From Amorphophallus konjac (taxonomy: Eukaryota > Streptophyta > Magnoliopsida > Alismatales > Araceae), in contig CM040128.1 in assembly GCA_022559845.1 (NCBI GenBank), forward strand, positions 220,519,643 to 220,583,642: DNA of 64,000 nt, written 5' to 3'. Position numbers and translations under genes: made by a program. This document shows positions 44,846 to 57,059 of the stretch, one piece after another (the stretch's first letter is position 1; every line of letters begins with the position of its first letter). Below the pieces are notes generated by a model, which saw only the letters and a program-made list of their open reading frames with translations, was not told the origin of the DNA and made no database searches.

Positions 44846-45532
44846 CACTACAAAAAAAATATAGATTTAGGGGTAGTTCATTTAGAGACATTTATTAAAA
44901 CTATCTCTAAATTATAATAAATAGATGCATTTTATTTTTAATATTGTCTCTAAAATATTTCAATTTTGTTCTTTACTTAAAACCCTATATAGAGGCATTT
45001 TGAAATTGCCACAAAATGATGATACAAAAAATACTACTCTATTAAAAATGCTCCAAAAGAATTTCACCGCACGCCACAATCGAGCTCCTGCGCGAACGTA
45101 ACCACCCCTCCCTCCTTCCCGAATGCGGACTCCTCCTCAATCCATCTCTTCTCCTCCACCACTTCACCTCCTCTCACCTCCCTGGTCCTCTCCCATCGCG
45201 GACTCTTCCTCATCTTCTCCCTCCACCTCTCTGCCTGCTCACAGCCTCCGGTGTGTATTATCCTCTACCCCTCTGCCTCATAGCCTCCCTACCCCCTTTC
45301 TCCCCCACCCACTTCTCCCCCCTCACTATTCCTCAGCAGCCGCAAGATCCGCCATGCCTTTTTCAAGTCCGCTATGTATAGTTGCCCAACTCTGCACGGC
45401 CTAGCCGCAACAGACGTCGGGCGACGCTCCCCTACCACCGTCGTCGCGCTCTTGCTATACTGCAATGCCACAAGGTTGCTCGTAGTCACCCCTACACCAA
45501 CACCGACTCCTAACCCACCGGCACCGAATCAT
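44846..45532 (+). mobile_element. CACTA-type DNA transposon, one end
   Basis: It begins CACTACAAAAAAAA exactly where the Sirevirus LTR breaks off. Within 180 bp, several subterminal words of the TTTAGAGAC/GTCTCTAAA type occur in both directions. From about 45060 the sequence turns GC- and CT-rich, with a proline/serine-rich open frame (45123-45404) that I do not accept as a gene without support. The opposite terminus (TTTTGTAGTG) is not in the window. Tat sequence starts at 45533. Confidence 0.62.
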
Positions 45533-45781
45533 TGTTGGCACTCAAAATATATCCAATGGCGATCAAGCCTCAAAGACAAATGATGTGGCCCACTAAAGCA
45601 GAGAAGCCGAAGAAGATCAATACGCTGAAGCCTTCTCAAGCTGCTAGAGCCTCAGCTCACCCAGTATGAGTGCCGGGGGACTTCACCTCTGGAGGATCGA
45701 GAAGAATACACCACAAGCCGGCAGTGTCATCAAGCCTACCCAATGAATCGGTATCGACTCGGTTGTACCGCATAGACAATA

Positions 45782-45955
45782 TTCGTCGTCCGACCAAGGA
45801 TGAGCATGCATCCGTCGTCCGACCAAGGACAAGGATGTACCCATCGTCCGACCAAGGATGAGAATGTATCCGTCGTCCGACCAAGGATGAGCGTGTATCT
45901 TCGTCCGACCAAGGATGAGAATGCATCCGTTGTCCGATCAAGGACAAGGGTATAC
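45782..45955 (+). repeat. Six 29-bp tandem units in Tat LTR
   Basis: Units read CGTCGTCCGACCAAGGATGA followed by a variable GCATGCATC-like tail, in six imperfect copies about 28-29 bp long, upstream of the TATA box. Confidence 0.88.
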
Positions 45956-46518
45956 CTGGTGGCCCGCCACCTGAATGAAAGATCCTCCCGATGTGAAAGA
46001 ACGCCCTTGGCCCTTCAGAACATGGGACCGAAGGATCTGTTAGTGGAAGACCCCGATTACCTGGCATGGGTACGGCTTCTCATTATATTGGGTCCGTTAG
46101 TGACCAAATGATCGCCCAGCCAGGGCGAAGGCATCCTAGGTGGCATTCCACCCCTCAAGAGAGCTTCGACCACAAGTCAGGCCGAGCCAGCAACACGAAC
46201 CACAGTGTCGAGGGCCGTGTCAGCGGAAAACCCGCGTGTTCAAGCTGAAGATACACGAGGTTTCGAAGAAGGTTGTACGTCGACCCGAAAGCTTCGTCAG
46301 GACTTCTCACCAAGGTTTTGCATGACCGCGGCAAGATGAATGGTCATAGTGGCCCCCGGAGCCAGTCCGGGACCCGCTGTATGACTCACGTCAAATGAAT
46401 GGGCCAATCCGATGCACCCTTTCACCAGCTCGCCCCTCTTCCCGACGCCCTCCTACCCGACGCACCAAGAGCTAAATGGCCTCTCCCAGCGTGCATTCTC
46501 CACGCCGTGATAGCCCAT

Positions 46519-46530
46519 CTATATATACAC
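46519..46530 (+). promoter_or_regulatory. TATA box in Tat LTR
   Basis: CTATATATACAC, about 1 kb into the LTR, followed by a purine-rich leader (46548-46625). Confidence 0.5.
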
Positions 46531-49155
46531 TTGCTTCGACCAAGTAAAAAAAGAGAACAAGTCGATAGAGAGGAGGAAAGAGAAGATAGAAGTCGGCAAG
46601 AAGAGAAAGAGAGAGGGGAGTCTTGGGGGAGAAGTAGGGCTTCTACTGAGAGTGATCCCGCCACCGTCCTCCCCTGTCTGCTCGCCTGAATAGCTCCGGA
46701 GCCGGAGAAGAAGCGCCGATCCGATACTTTGTTTTCCGCAATGAAGGTTCTAGGTGGGTTCCGGCGATTTCCCGTCCCCCCCTTCTTCTCTTCTTCGGGC
46801 ATACTTTCCTTTGCGAATGTTGTAATAGATTGGGCAATGATATGAGCCCGTAGGTTTTCCTTTCAACTGCTGTGCTCTGTCCCCCCTGCTATTCCCTTCT
46901 TCCACGAGCTAGGAAGCGGCCTCGTGCGACAACGCCGAGCCACATATGTATGTGATATTCTATGTGATTATAAATATATGGGATGGTTTCTCAGGCGAAT
47001 AATAACCTTGGTCTGCACTTCTTCTTCCTTCTCTGAGTCTATCTGATCTCTGTCGTCATCGGGTTTTTCCCTCTCGTGCACCGAATATGCCCTGGGCCGT
47101 CCCTTAAAGGGCTATAGTGATAATCCCCCTCCCCGGGGTCTATACTCCGTGTGCATGCCGTATTTTTCTTTGCCGAAGATGCACATGTATGTGTATCTCC
47201 CTTTAGCTCTGGGATCGGATCCTCACTACCCCCCGTTCACAGTCATGAACTGGGGATAACAGGGTTGTCCCTACAGACTGGGCGTAGGTCCTCCACCACA
47301 ATCATTTCTCGTCCATGATGCCTGCATGCTATTTAAATGTTGGCCCCTTTAAATGTCTACAGCTAATATGCTAACTGGCTAACCCGGTAACCAGCTGATC
47401 CCTTTCACGGATGACTGATTGCAATGCCTGAATGATTCTATTACTTTGTGCATGGATTACTCTGCAGTTTCCTTTTGTTTTATCGAGGATAGCAGTCTAG
47501 TGGCCGGGGAGGGGGAACATTCCCCATCAATGTCTCTAAATCACTATAAGGTCCAAAGGGTTCTACCCACTCATGGCATATACCCCTATGCACCATCAGA
47601 AGGTGAACATCAATAGGGATTTTAACCCGATATCAAATCCACCATCCTTAGGGATGTTGTGGTGACTATGGGTCGTGTGCCCCTCCTACGCTAGCCCTCA
47701 GGGTTTCCTTCCCTATTAGTCGTCCCTTTTCTAGATTATGAGTTGACTATGGGTCGTGTGCCCCTTGTAGGCTAGCCCTCGAGGTCCTCACCTCCCTCAT
47801 TGGTCACCTTATCCAATTGTGTTCAACCCACGGAATGATGGTGCCCCTGGTAGGCTAGTCCTCGGGGTTTCCTATCCGTTTGGGTCTGTCGGCCACCATT
47901 TTGCCACCCGGCATTAAGGAGTTTACCCCATCCATGGGTATGCCTCCGCTTTCCTCCCGCAATCCTCTGGACCGGGGGAGGTGCTGCCAAAATTTCTCTA
48001 TAACTTATTGACCATTTTCCCTCACAGTTTGGGGTTTAATAAGATATAATTTCGAACCAATGAACTTCCATGCTCGAGTATGAACCTCGCACGAGTCTCA
48101 ACCCTGCTTCAAGGGCATCCTGGACCTCAATTCATCCATCAAACAACTCAACATTTGTTCATGGGTTAAATAAACTCAAAATACTCAAAAATATCTCAAA
48201 AATCTGCTAATCCGGCGCGCCCTAATACGGCGCGATTCCCCCCCGCGCCGGAATAACTTCACACTCAAACTCAACATTTTTCACTTGGCCGACATCCAGC
48301 GCGCCGTAATCCGGTGCGCCCTAGATGGGGCGCGCCGATTAAGGCCCTATCCTTGGCCATGCCGTTTCAACCCCTTTTCCTACGCTACCCCGCACTGTTT
48401 AACCCCTATACCTACTCTACCTCACGCCGGTTTTGAATAAAAGTGCGCTTGTCGCGCCGTTTTAACTCCTCTCTCATTCTCGAGCCAACCCTCACTTGCC
48501 ATGGCTTGTGTCCGCCAACGTAATCAACCATAAATTAAATAAAAAGAAGCTTTTCAAGTTAAAACCATCTATCATCATGTACTTGCTAGTTCATGCATTA
48601 GACATAGATATGCATTATTATGAACTTTGTTAGTGCATGCTTGCCTGAATGAGACCTTGGTATATCAAATGGCATCGATGGAAGGCCGAGTCACGCCCGA
48701 CAGGAAGTCTTGACCATGCGAGATGGTGGTCTTCGGACCTACGTCCTCCACCCCGCACCGAGGGCTCGAACTCAATGAACCATGCCTACTCTACATGATT
48801 AAGAAAACGATCAATGAATCATTCCATGCGACCTCAAAGGCTTCATCATCACATGCATTTCCCTGCATTCTATTTCCGCCTCGAATGGCTCGTTATCTCG
48901 GCAACTAATCATAGGTTTTCCTTCTTATTGGAGGATGTAATTAACGCCATAGCCTTTATGGTATGGCGGACTTTCGGTCCCGACACGAACTTCACTCTCA
49001 CCCGACCCGGGTCAGATTGAGCACACAATAAACTCGTCACCTAGTGACTGGCACGCCCTACGCGAATAACAAAATGAACGGTCTACTTCGGATATAATAC
49101 CAAATAAACACAATCAACAAAAAAGATGTACCCACATCTCACCCGCCAACACAGC

Positions 49156-49173
49156 TTGGCACGCCCGGTGGGA
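49156..49173 (+). other. Primer-binding site of Tat element
   Basis: TTGGCACGCCCGGTGGGA lies two bases after the LTR end. The sequence is of the kind seen next to LTRs of Tat-group elements. I do not assign the tRNA with certainty. Confidence 0.65.
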
Positions 49174-49271
49174 TCGAGTTCTCCTCTCATCTCTTTGCCG
49201 AGACAAACGGGCCCAAGGCCCTCCCAAAGAATGCTGATCTTTTGCTTATCCTATTTGTAGGGAAAGTAACA

Positions 49272-50390
49272 ATGGCTGCTAGACTCACTGCGCTAGCTTT
49301 CGGCCCCGAGATCGTGGCCGACCATGCTGCTGACGGGTACGTGGCGGTGCCGATGATCTTTGGTTCCTTCCCACTGTCGATCGGCTTCCCCAACTTCTTG
49401 GGGGTGGCCTTCACTGACATACTGGAGGTCGAGCTTTCGGAGCGGACTGAACAAGAAGCTGCCATGAAGACAGGGGCCCACAACGCCCGAAGCTGCAAGA
49501 GTCTGGCGATCGGGCAGACTCAGCTGATTAGCTACATGGTACATCATGTGGCCCAAGGGGCTTGCCCCACATACCACTACAAGCCTCGGAATTTTCGCTA
49601 GGGGAATTCCCGCCGAGGATCTACTGTTCCTATGATCGGACGATTATCAGTGTCCTGGAAATCTGTCATGATTGGGGGCGTCCGGATCTTCCTATACAGA
49701 CATGAGACCCAAGCAATTCCTGACCGGGTGGTTGCTCCTGTGCCAACCCGCAACTCCTTCTAGGCTCTTTCCGAGAGGAGGGCTGAGAAAGAAGAAGAAG
49801 GCCGCCAAGGCCGAAGAGAGCTGGCCCCAAGGCCCAAGAAGTTTAAACAAGTCTGGATCACTAAGAAGGTCCAACCTACTCGCCGAGAGGTGCCTGCCTA
49901 CTACTACTCCAAGCCCATCCAGGCGATGGAAAAGAATGAGAGGGAGCTGGCCCCAAGTAGAGAAGAGACTGTCACGGAGCCTCCTCACCGCGTAAGCTTC
50001 AGGGCATGCGCCCGACAAGCTGATATCCCTACAGCAGGGAGAAGCTTTGAACAACCTACCGAAAGAACTCGGCTGGCTTACATCCCTCCAATCAGAGGTT
50101 GACAACCATCCCCAGTCCCACATCAGGGACTAGGGCAGGAAGAGATGACCAGTATGGTCAAAAACTACTTCAGGGGTATGGGCAACCCCTCACTGGGCCA
50201 ACAACGGCTGTTGCAAGCAGCCATGATAGGAGATCACGATTGCGCACCAATGGCAGTCGAAGAAAAAGATGAAGAAAGAGGAATGACGTCGTCAGTTGAT
50301 GATAATGGATATGGAGATAGCTTCAAAATTGGAGCCAATAAAGCCACTCCTCATCAGCAGGATGAGAGAAAAGTCTCCGTCTTCGAGTGA
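49272..50390 (+). pseudogene. Tat ORF1, unknown function
   Basis: One frame of about 370 codons runs from ATG 49272 to a stop at 50388-50390, broken by internal stops near 49600, 49760 and 50100. The N-terminal third is hydrophobic (ALAFGPEIVADHAADGYVAV, IGFPNFLGVAFTDILEVE). The middle is basic (RAEKEEEGRQGRRELAPRPK) and the end acidic. It lies upstream of gag in a different frame, as the extra ORF1 of Tat/Ogre elements does. I recognise no domain and no function is known to me. Confidence 0.6.
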
Positions 50391-50521
50391 CTAACCTTCC
50401 TCAACATCAAAAGAGGAGGGTCCATCGCCGAAGGAAAGGAATGGAAGTCTTCACTTGCAATAAGGCTGGAGTGTCCGGCCGATATGGAAGACTGCCTGGG
50501 GAACCTCAGGAGCTGGCTTGA

Positions 50522-52605
50522 TTGGTCGAAAGGCCCGGGCTGAGCACCCGAAGAACTGAAGCTGCAAGAGAGATGTTGGCTGCTGCAAAAGGAAAGCAAG
50601 TCCTAACTGGTGGGTCCACCATTTTAACTGCAGATGTGGTGACCATGGAAGAAGAGGAAGTGCTGATAGATACCCCGCCTGAAGGCACATCAGGGGAAGC
50701 GATAGAAGCTATTCCCACCACAGCGGCCATGGATCCGTCGGTGTTGATGATACTCCAAAGATATCAACAGGAGATAGAGCTTTTGAAGAAGTAGCTGATG
50801 GAAAAGACAGAACAAGCCTCGGCCTCTAAGCAACCTAAGATGCAGGCCGAATCATCACGGGGAGTCTTCAACCCAGGCGACTTCCCACCACTTTATACCT
50901 TGCCCCAGCCGACAGAGCCCAGCTTGGCGACCACTCAGCATCGCCCACCACCACCTCTGATGCTGCCAGTACTACCACAGATGCACCAGGCGCCTCCGCT
51001 GCTGCTTCCTCCTCCGCAGGCGACCACCTTGGCCACCCCCGATCTCCTGCCGGCACACTTCTTCCCTGAACCGGTCGATCCAACCGCCATGAACAAGCTG
51101 ATGGTGGAAAAGATGATCGAGCTAAAGCTTGCTGAGCAAAGTGAAGGTGACTACGTCTCATTTGATGCATACCGGGTGCCATACCTGCCTCCCGGGGTCA
51201 ACAAGCCACCCAAGTTCGACAAGTTCAACGGGAAGGGATCCCCGAAGGAACATGTCGCCTACTATATGACCGTCATGGGTGATCTTGCCGCCGATGAGTC
51301 ATATCTACTAAAGTTTTTTGGGTCCTCACTGATAGGGCTCACATTTGAATGGTATTCCAGCCTCCCGACTGAGTCGATCAGCGACTGGCCGGATATGCAA
51401 AAGAAATTCAGAGAAAGATTCCATGTCATAGAGAGGGAGGTCACAGTGGCCGAGCTCTACTCAACGAGACAAAGGGCAGATGAAACAGCCCTTGAATACA
51501 TCAAGAGGTGGAGGAACCTCGGAATGAGATGCAAGCAGCCCCGCATCAGGAGGACGCCGTGCAAATATGCAAACAGAACATCAAGAGAGAGGTACTGGAA
51601 AAGATGATTGGAATGGAAATCCGATCATTCGACCGTCTGAACAATATCATGGCTGAGGTGGAAGCTTTTCTGGCAAGACATGCCCCTACATCAACTGCTA
51701 CCACTGCACAAAAAGCAAAAACAGTAGAACGGCGTTCAACGCCTAAAGAAGCAAATACTCTTGACATAAAGTCGTTTGAACAACAAAAGGACAAAGGCAA
51801 GAAGGGCAGCAGCCCCTCAGCCTACCAAAGCCGAAGATGACCGAGAGGGTCCCTCACTCCGGGATAAAATGAAGAAGGCCTACTTCTTCCCAAAAGAAAA
51901 GACCAAAGTCTTGTTCAACTACGTGACCCCATATGATAAGGTTACCTTGCTCGAACCGAAAAGGCCAGAATACCTGAAAAGAAAAGATAGCCCAAGGTTC
52001 TGCCCCTATCACCAGATGCTGGGGCACCCGATTAAAGATTGCTATGTCTTCAAGGACATCATTGAAGGCATGGTCCAGAAAGAAGAAATAGACTTGGGGG
52101 AGTACAAGGTTGACCATCCACATCCTCATGAAGCGCCTCTGAGAAGAGCCGCAACCAATATGGTCTCCCTGTATCAGGCGTTGCCTGAAGAGATCGCAGA
52201 AGCCAGCACTCAACGTGCTTATGAAGCCTATTTCCTGGAACCAATAAAAGAACAAGAGGGATGGGAGCAAGTCCCTACAAAAACCAAGAAGAAAGGCACA
52301 CCTCGTCCGAAAGTGGGGGTGCAGATTCGTGGTGTCACACCACGACCCACTCTACACGAGGCAATACTTGTGTGGACCAATCCACCTGCAGTTATCAGAA
52401 TACCTACACACAATCAGAGAAGACAGACTCCACTACCGATGGTCAAGAAGATTAGTCCAGAAGCCCGGCGGCTGCAAGACTATATAAACGGGCTAGATGA
52501 ATATGTACAGCCCGAACTGAAACCTTTACTGATGCGGGATCATATCCCGTGGCAGGAATTAGAACAAATTTCAATAAAACAGGAGCAGGAAGCTGGCATT
52601 ATGAA
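50522..52605 (+). pseudogene. Tat gag
   Basis: Pieces in two frames: 50522-51607, 51508-51840 and 51776-52605, with one stop at 50792. The N-terminus has a proline-rich linker (about 50870-51060). The gag core includes VNKPPKFDKFNGKGSPKEHV, FEWYSSLPTESISDWPDM, the FRERFHV motif and ALEYIKRWRNL. The zinc-binding motif FCPYHQMLGHPIKDCYVFKD (C-X2-H type typical of Tat Gag) is at 51990-52050. Frameshifts lie near 51530 and 51790. It would form the particle. Confidence 0.82.
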
Positions 52606-53385
52606 CTGAAAATGAACCTTATGAAATGTGCGTTCGGGGTGTTGAGCGAGAAATTCCTGGGTTTCATCGTCAGATATCGGGGGATTGAAATAGACCCCGT
52701 AAAGATCAAGGTGATCCAGGAGCTACCTCCACCAAGGAACCTCTCTGAGCTGAGATCCTTGCAAGGCCGCCTGGCGTACATCCGACGGTTTATATCCAAC
52801 TTATCAGGGCGATGCCACCCCTTTCATAAGTTGATGATGAAAGATGTTCCCTTTTATTGGGATGAAGAATGTCAAACAGCCTTTAACAAGATGAAGGACT
52901 ACCTGAAGACCCCTCTAGTGCTGGGTGCACCAGTGAGAGGATGGCTGCTAATCCTCAACATAGCAGCCACATACAATTCCCTGGGGGCAATGCTCGCCCA
53001 GAACAACGAAGAAGGGAAGGAACAAGCCCTTTACTACCTCAGTCGAAGGCTAGTCAGAACCGAGGAGAAATACACCTTCATCGAGAAAGTCTGCCTAATG
53101 CTGGTCTTCGCCGTCAAGAAGCTCTGGCACTATATGCTGTCACACGAGATCAAGCTGATATCCAAAACTGATCCGCTGAAATATATCTTGTCCCAACCGG
53201 CACTCAAGGGCCGCTTAGGCAAATGGGCGGTCATTCTTGTGGAGTTTGATATCCACTATGTGCTGCAGAAAGCTGTCAAAGGTCAGGCTATTGCAGACTT
53301 CTTCGCTGAGCATCCAACACCTGAAGACTGTCCACTAGAGATAGAGCTCCCTGACGATGAGACCCTGGAAGTCGACCAAGTGTAA
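52606..53385 (+). pseudogene. Tat RT C-terminus and first RNase H
   Basis: It begins at LMKCAFGVLSEKFLGFIV, the thumb of RT, fused within a few bases to the end of gag. Protease and the RT palm are therefore deleted. Then SLQGRLAYIRRFISNLSG, FYWDEECQTAFNKMKDYL, and RNase H with YYLSRRLVRTEEKYTFIEK, then LKYILSQPALKGRLGKW and IADFFAEHP. The frame is open for about 260 codons to the stop at 53383. Confidence 0.85.
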
Positions 53386-53938
53386 CCCTCCTTATGGCAA
53401 TTGTACTTTGATGGCGCATCTAGAATTGACACCCCAGCGACTGGATCGGCCAAAGTCCGGGCGGGGGCAAGCATAGTCCTGAAATCTCTAGAAGGAGAAG
53501 TCATATATACATCATGTTCAATAAACAAACCCTGCATAAATAACAAAGCAGAATATGAAGCCCTAATCATTGGGTTACAAATTGCCTTGTCTTTAGAGAT
53601 TCAGATGCTTGAAGCATTCAGGGACTCCATGTTAGTGGTAAAACAGCTAGAAGGAGAGTTCGAAGAGCGGAAGCAAGAACTCCTCCCCTATCATTAGCTG
53701 GCAATCCACTTGATGGCAAAGTTCTATTTCATCAAAGTCAAGCACATCAACCGAGGACAAAATGCCCAGGTAGACACCCTCGCAAAGCTGGCCAGCTCTT
53801 TGGCAGTCCTGCCAGATACAAGCCTGAATATAACAGTGATTAACCGACGACATGTCCCCAGCGTGACCGAGGTCTTGGTTGATGAACACGAAAATGAAGC
53901 GACAGTTGTGGAAGAAATCCAACAGCCCGATTGGCGGG
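53386..53938 (+). pseudogene. Tat archaeal-type RNase H (aRNH)
   Basis: The second RNase H starts LYFDGASR (first catalytic Asp). It continues with NNKAEYEALIIGLQIALSL (Glu), FRDSMLVVKQLEGEFEER (Asp), a TAG at 53696, and RGQNAQVDTLAKLASSLA (last Asp). The element is then cut off after QQPDWRV at 53938. The domain distinguishes the Tat group from other plant Ty3 elements. Confidence 0.85.
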
Positions 53939-56099
53939 TGTTGACATGTTTTTCCTTCTCTTTTCTAATAAATCGATGTGGAAGTAAGTGAATTGAGGTG
54001 AGAAGGATATGAAAGAGTGATCGTGATCGCCACCAAGGTTTCGAAATGTAAAATAGTTACACCCGTACCTTGGAAAAGGGAGACACTCGCCTGAAAATAG
54101 CACTACGGAAAAACACGGCTCTAGGAGAACCGCCCTATGAACCGCACAGTCTCTGGATAGACCGCTCACCAGTGCTGAAGAAATGCGGGATGAAACCTGA
54201 CCTGACAATAGAACAGTCTAGAGGAGGCCGCAGAGGGATGTAGAACGGCTCTGTGAAGACCGCTCTCGTACTCGAACGGACAGGAAGACGACCACCCAAT
54301 TCCACCATGTCTTAAGTTGTAGAATCCAGACCTCCACCCCTTCTGGCCGGCCAGAGGGGATGGGCCTCGTGCTAGTACGATGTTGACCTGCAAAACACAA
54401 GGGAAAACACAAAGAAAGACCCAAAATCAGAACTGTGAAGTGTAGTAACTATAAGAAAGAAAGGCAAGAGCCATAACGAAGTGGAATGGGGGATACCTGG
54501 GAGTTTTTAAACCCCTGGGGGTGCAAAAATAATAGGAGGGTGTGTGAATGAAGTGCAACGATAAAAAACGTGGAAGGAAAAATGAAGAGAAAGAAGCATG
54601 CAATGACAAAAGTGATGGTGGGACTATCAAATGAAGACTCAAAACACAAATACTCCCTGAACCGGAGGCTTATAGGACGTAGAAAGCCTCCCTCCTTGGC
54701 TATAGTTTGTTCAGAAATCCGATAGAGCTTCGCCGTCGACGTTGGATCCCCCCCCCTTCAGAGCTTGGACTAAGGATCCTATTTATATAGCCCCTAAACC
54801 TAGCTCGAAATTAGGGTTTCTAGCCCATTTTAGCTTGAGATAATAACACAAAAATCATAGGTAAATGAATTATCTCCCACCAGGATCGAACAGAATCCCC
54901 TTTGGTTGAGAAACCACGGAGAAAATGGTGGGGGTAAGTCAAGGGTTTATCCATGGATTAGAGAGAGAAAACCCTTTAATCCTTCAGAGATCGGACAATA
55001 GCGCAGTCGAGCAATAGACCGCCCAAAACATTGCACGGTCTGATGCCAGACTGTTTTACACTGTCGGTGGAAAATAAATAATTTTGAAAATAATCTAATT
55101 ATTCATCGAACTAACTGACCATTTCGCCGTTGGACTCTCATGGATTGAATGGTCTATTCCTAGACCACTCAATATGAAGGACGATCCAAATCCAACCGTG
55201 TAGAGCATGTCGGTGATAAATCCAAATATTGTAGATAAATAGATAATTATATGAAAATCCATCGTGGTTAGGACTCTGGGAGCTAGACGGCCATATGACC
55301 ACCGGTCCATTAATTGGACGGCTACACCTGGACCGTTTAACAGCTTGTCAGTGGAAATTTAGAAAATCACCTTAATATCCAATAAACCATCTAAACGGTT
55401 CCCACCAGACTGCTCAATAACTGAACGGCCCATAAATAGACCGTCCTCATTAAGGAGAGATGCTAGTTAAGACGCTGTGATGATAACGCGGCCCCTCTCT
55501 GGACCGTCCCACTCAAGATGAGACACTAGTTAAGACGCTGGCCTTTCCCTACCGTTAAACGGTCTTTCAACTGGCCGTGCCGTTAGTAGCGGTTCACTTG
55601 GGACCGTTCAATGAAAATAAGTTCGGTGCAGGAAAACCCAAGTCGGTGCAAAGCTCAGAATAAGGTCGGTGCAAGCGAAAGCCAGCTCGATGCAAGTTCA
55701 TTGAACGGTCTCAATCAAACCGCTTATAGACTAAACAGTCGATAGATAGGCCATTTTTTAAAGCAAAGGTAGGTCGGTGCAGAGACTACTCAAGTCGATG
55801 CTAGTTTCAAAGGAACAGTCCTCAAAAGACCGTGTATTTAATTGAACGGTCAACCGAGAGGCCGCGTAAAAGCTGGACACTTAAAAATTGATAAAACAGG
55901 ATAAATGAATCTATTCAACCCAAAGATCACTCGAAATAAAGACCCAATAAACCTGTACTTGAGAACAAACCGAGCCAGGGGGGAAGGTACCCTTAGAATA
56001 AGCCCAAGGTTATGCCTGAACATAGCCCAATGAGTAATGGACAACTCGAGACATCGATAGAAATGACTCAACTTGTCGGCCAAAAAATGGGTGTCAACA
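53939..56099 (-). repeat. 3' LTR of PMD-B
   Basis: 2161 bp starting TGTTGACACCCATTTTTTGG at 56099 on the - strand. It is rich in paired ACGG/CCGT words (54060-54290, 54990-55870) and holds a cluster of TCGGTGCA words at 55622-55800. A TATA box CTATATAAATAG is at 54790-54779. Confidence 0.78.
54779..54790 (-). promoter_or_regulatory. TATA box in PMD-B LTR
   Basis: CTATATAAATAG on the - strand, at the place equivalent to 4544 in copy A. Confidence 0.58.
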
Positions 56100-56113
56100 G
56101 ATGCCCCTCCTTA
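56100..56113 (-). other. Polypurine tract of PMD-B
   Basis: AAGGAGGGGCATCT on the - strand, directly before the LTR. It matches copy A. Confidence 0.75.
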
Positions 56114-56449
56114 ACGTCCTCTTTGCGATGGAGCGAGCAGAGCTGAAGCGAAAAGCGAGATGGAACATGGAGATGAAGCAGAAATGAAGCGGAGCGGACT
56201 GAAAAGAGGGCATTAAGGTAAAAGACACCCGTTTTGCCAATGAGCGATAGGAGTCTTCCGGAAAACTCTAAACCACCCACAAGGAATAGTTGGACCAAAA
56301 GCAATGCCAGTCTGGAGAAACTAACTAAACGAAAGAAAAACATATGATCAACCTCATGGGGGACACAATCCCTCAGACCAATGAGGAGACCGGAATAAGC
56401 AGCAAAAAGTAAAAAAATGGACTAAAACTCAAGACAGGGACCTTCAGTC

Positions 56450-57050
56450 AATCAAACCTGGTGAATAGATCAAAGAAAACCTTCCAACTTAGAGTGGAAC
56501 TGTTCCTCTTACTCAAAATACTGAACGCCCAATCATCCATCACTGGTGGGACATTTGCAGTCAAATCACCGGTCATGAAATGCTTAAAAGATGCGCATGA
56601 TGCATGTTGGGCTAAAATAAAAGAAATCATTAAAACAAATACAAAGAAAGAGTAAAATATAAAATACTCAAGAATAATATTGCTAGACTGGGGTAGTTAG
56701 GGTCAAGACACTATCTGCAACCACGGCGTGCGGGATAGAACCGTCGTCCCCTAACTTTCCCGACCTAACGGCCTATCCGATGATTAAAACACGTGAACCT
56801 GGATCATCATCATTTTTGTTAATGGAGAACATTAGATCCTGGAACACGTCGATAACCAACTGGTTCTCGAGATGGTATAACATAATACCATATAGTAATG
56901 CAATAGGGGGTATAGAGATAGAAGGCCATACCTGACTTACTTGTGCAGGTGAAACAGCATTTTGAAGCGATGCTGTAAAGAATTCATGAACAGCGTTTGT
57001 AATAATCATTATGAAATAATTGCTCAAGCCAAAAAAGAAATCAGCCATTT
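56450..57050 (-). other. Conserved sense-strand block with a possible 329-nt intron (copy B)
   Basis: The - strand frame 57048-56773 contains SPAQVSQVW and NKNDDDPGSRV as in copy A, about 73 percent identical over 55 residues by my count. A GTAAGT donor at 56940 and a TTTTATTTTAG acceptor ending at 56612 enclose 329 nt, the same length as in A. Downstream, the frame 56630-56448 has NVPPVMDDWAFS and NSSTLSWKVFF, shared with A. Nothing in it matches a family I know. Confidence 0.42.
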
Positions 57051-57059
57051 AATCACACA

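Larger units (their letters stand above)
45533..49153 (+). repeat. 5' LTR of Tat element
   Basis: It begins TGTTGGCACTCAAAATATA and ends GCCAACACA, just before the primer site. It is about 3.6 kb and related to 13971-16731. It contains a 29-bp tandem array, a TATA box, and CCGGCGCGCC-type words at 48205-48470. Repeated blocks with GTAGGCTAGCCCT occur near 47685, 47770 and 47850. Open frames inside are not convincing. Confidence 0.75.
45533..53938 (+). mobile_element. Tat-type Ty3 retrotransposon, truncated
   Basis: The parts are a 5' LTR (45533-49153), primer site, ORF1 (49272-50390), gag (50522-52605), a fused end of RT, RNase H, and a second archaeal-type RNase H. It is cut at 53938 by the LTR of PMD-B before any integrase. 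Dual RNase H and an ORF ahead of gag mark the Tat/Ogre group. Protease and the catalytic part of RT are deleted. Confidence 0.85.

Noticed and set aside
45123..45404. Proline/serine-rich 93-codon frame in the CACTA segment
   Set aside because: CT-rich low-complexity sequence gives such frames readily, and no homologous motif is visible.
53934..53938. Target-site duplication for PMD-B
   Set aside because: Only the left flank (GCGGG) is visible. The right end of the element is not in the window, so no duplication can be claimed.
55095..55310. 71-codon - strand frame within the PMD-B LTR
   Set aside because: Not conserved as a frame in LTR A (around 3960-4250), so likely chance.
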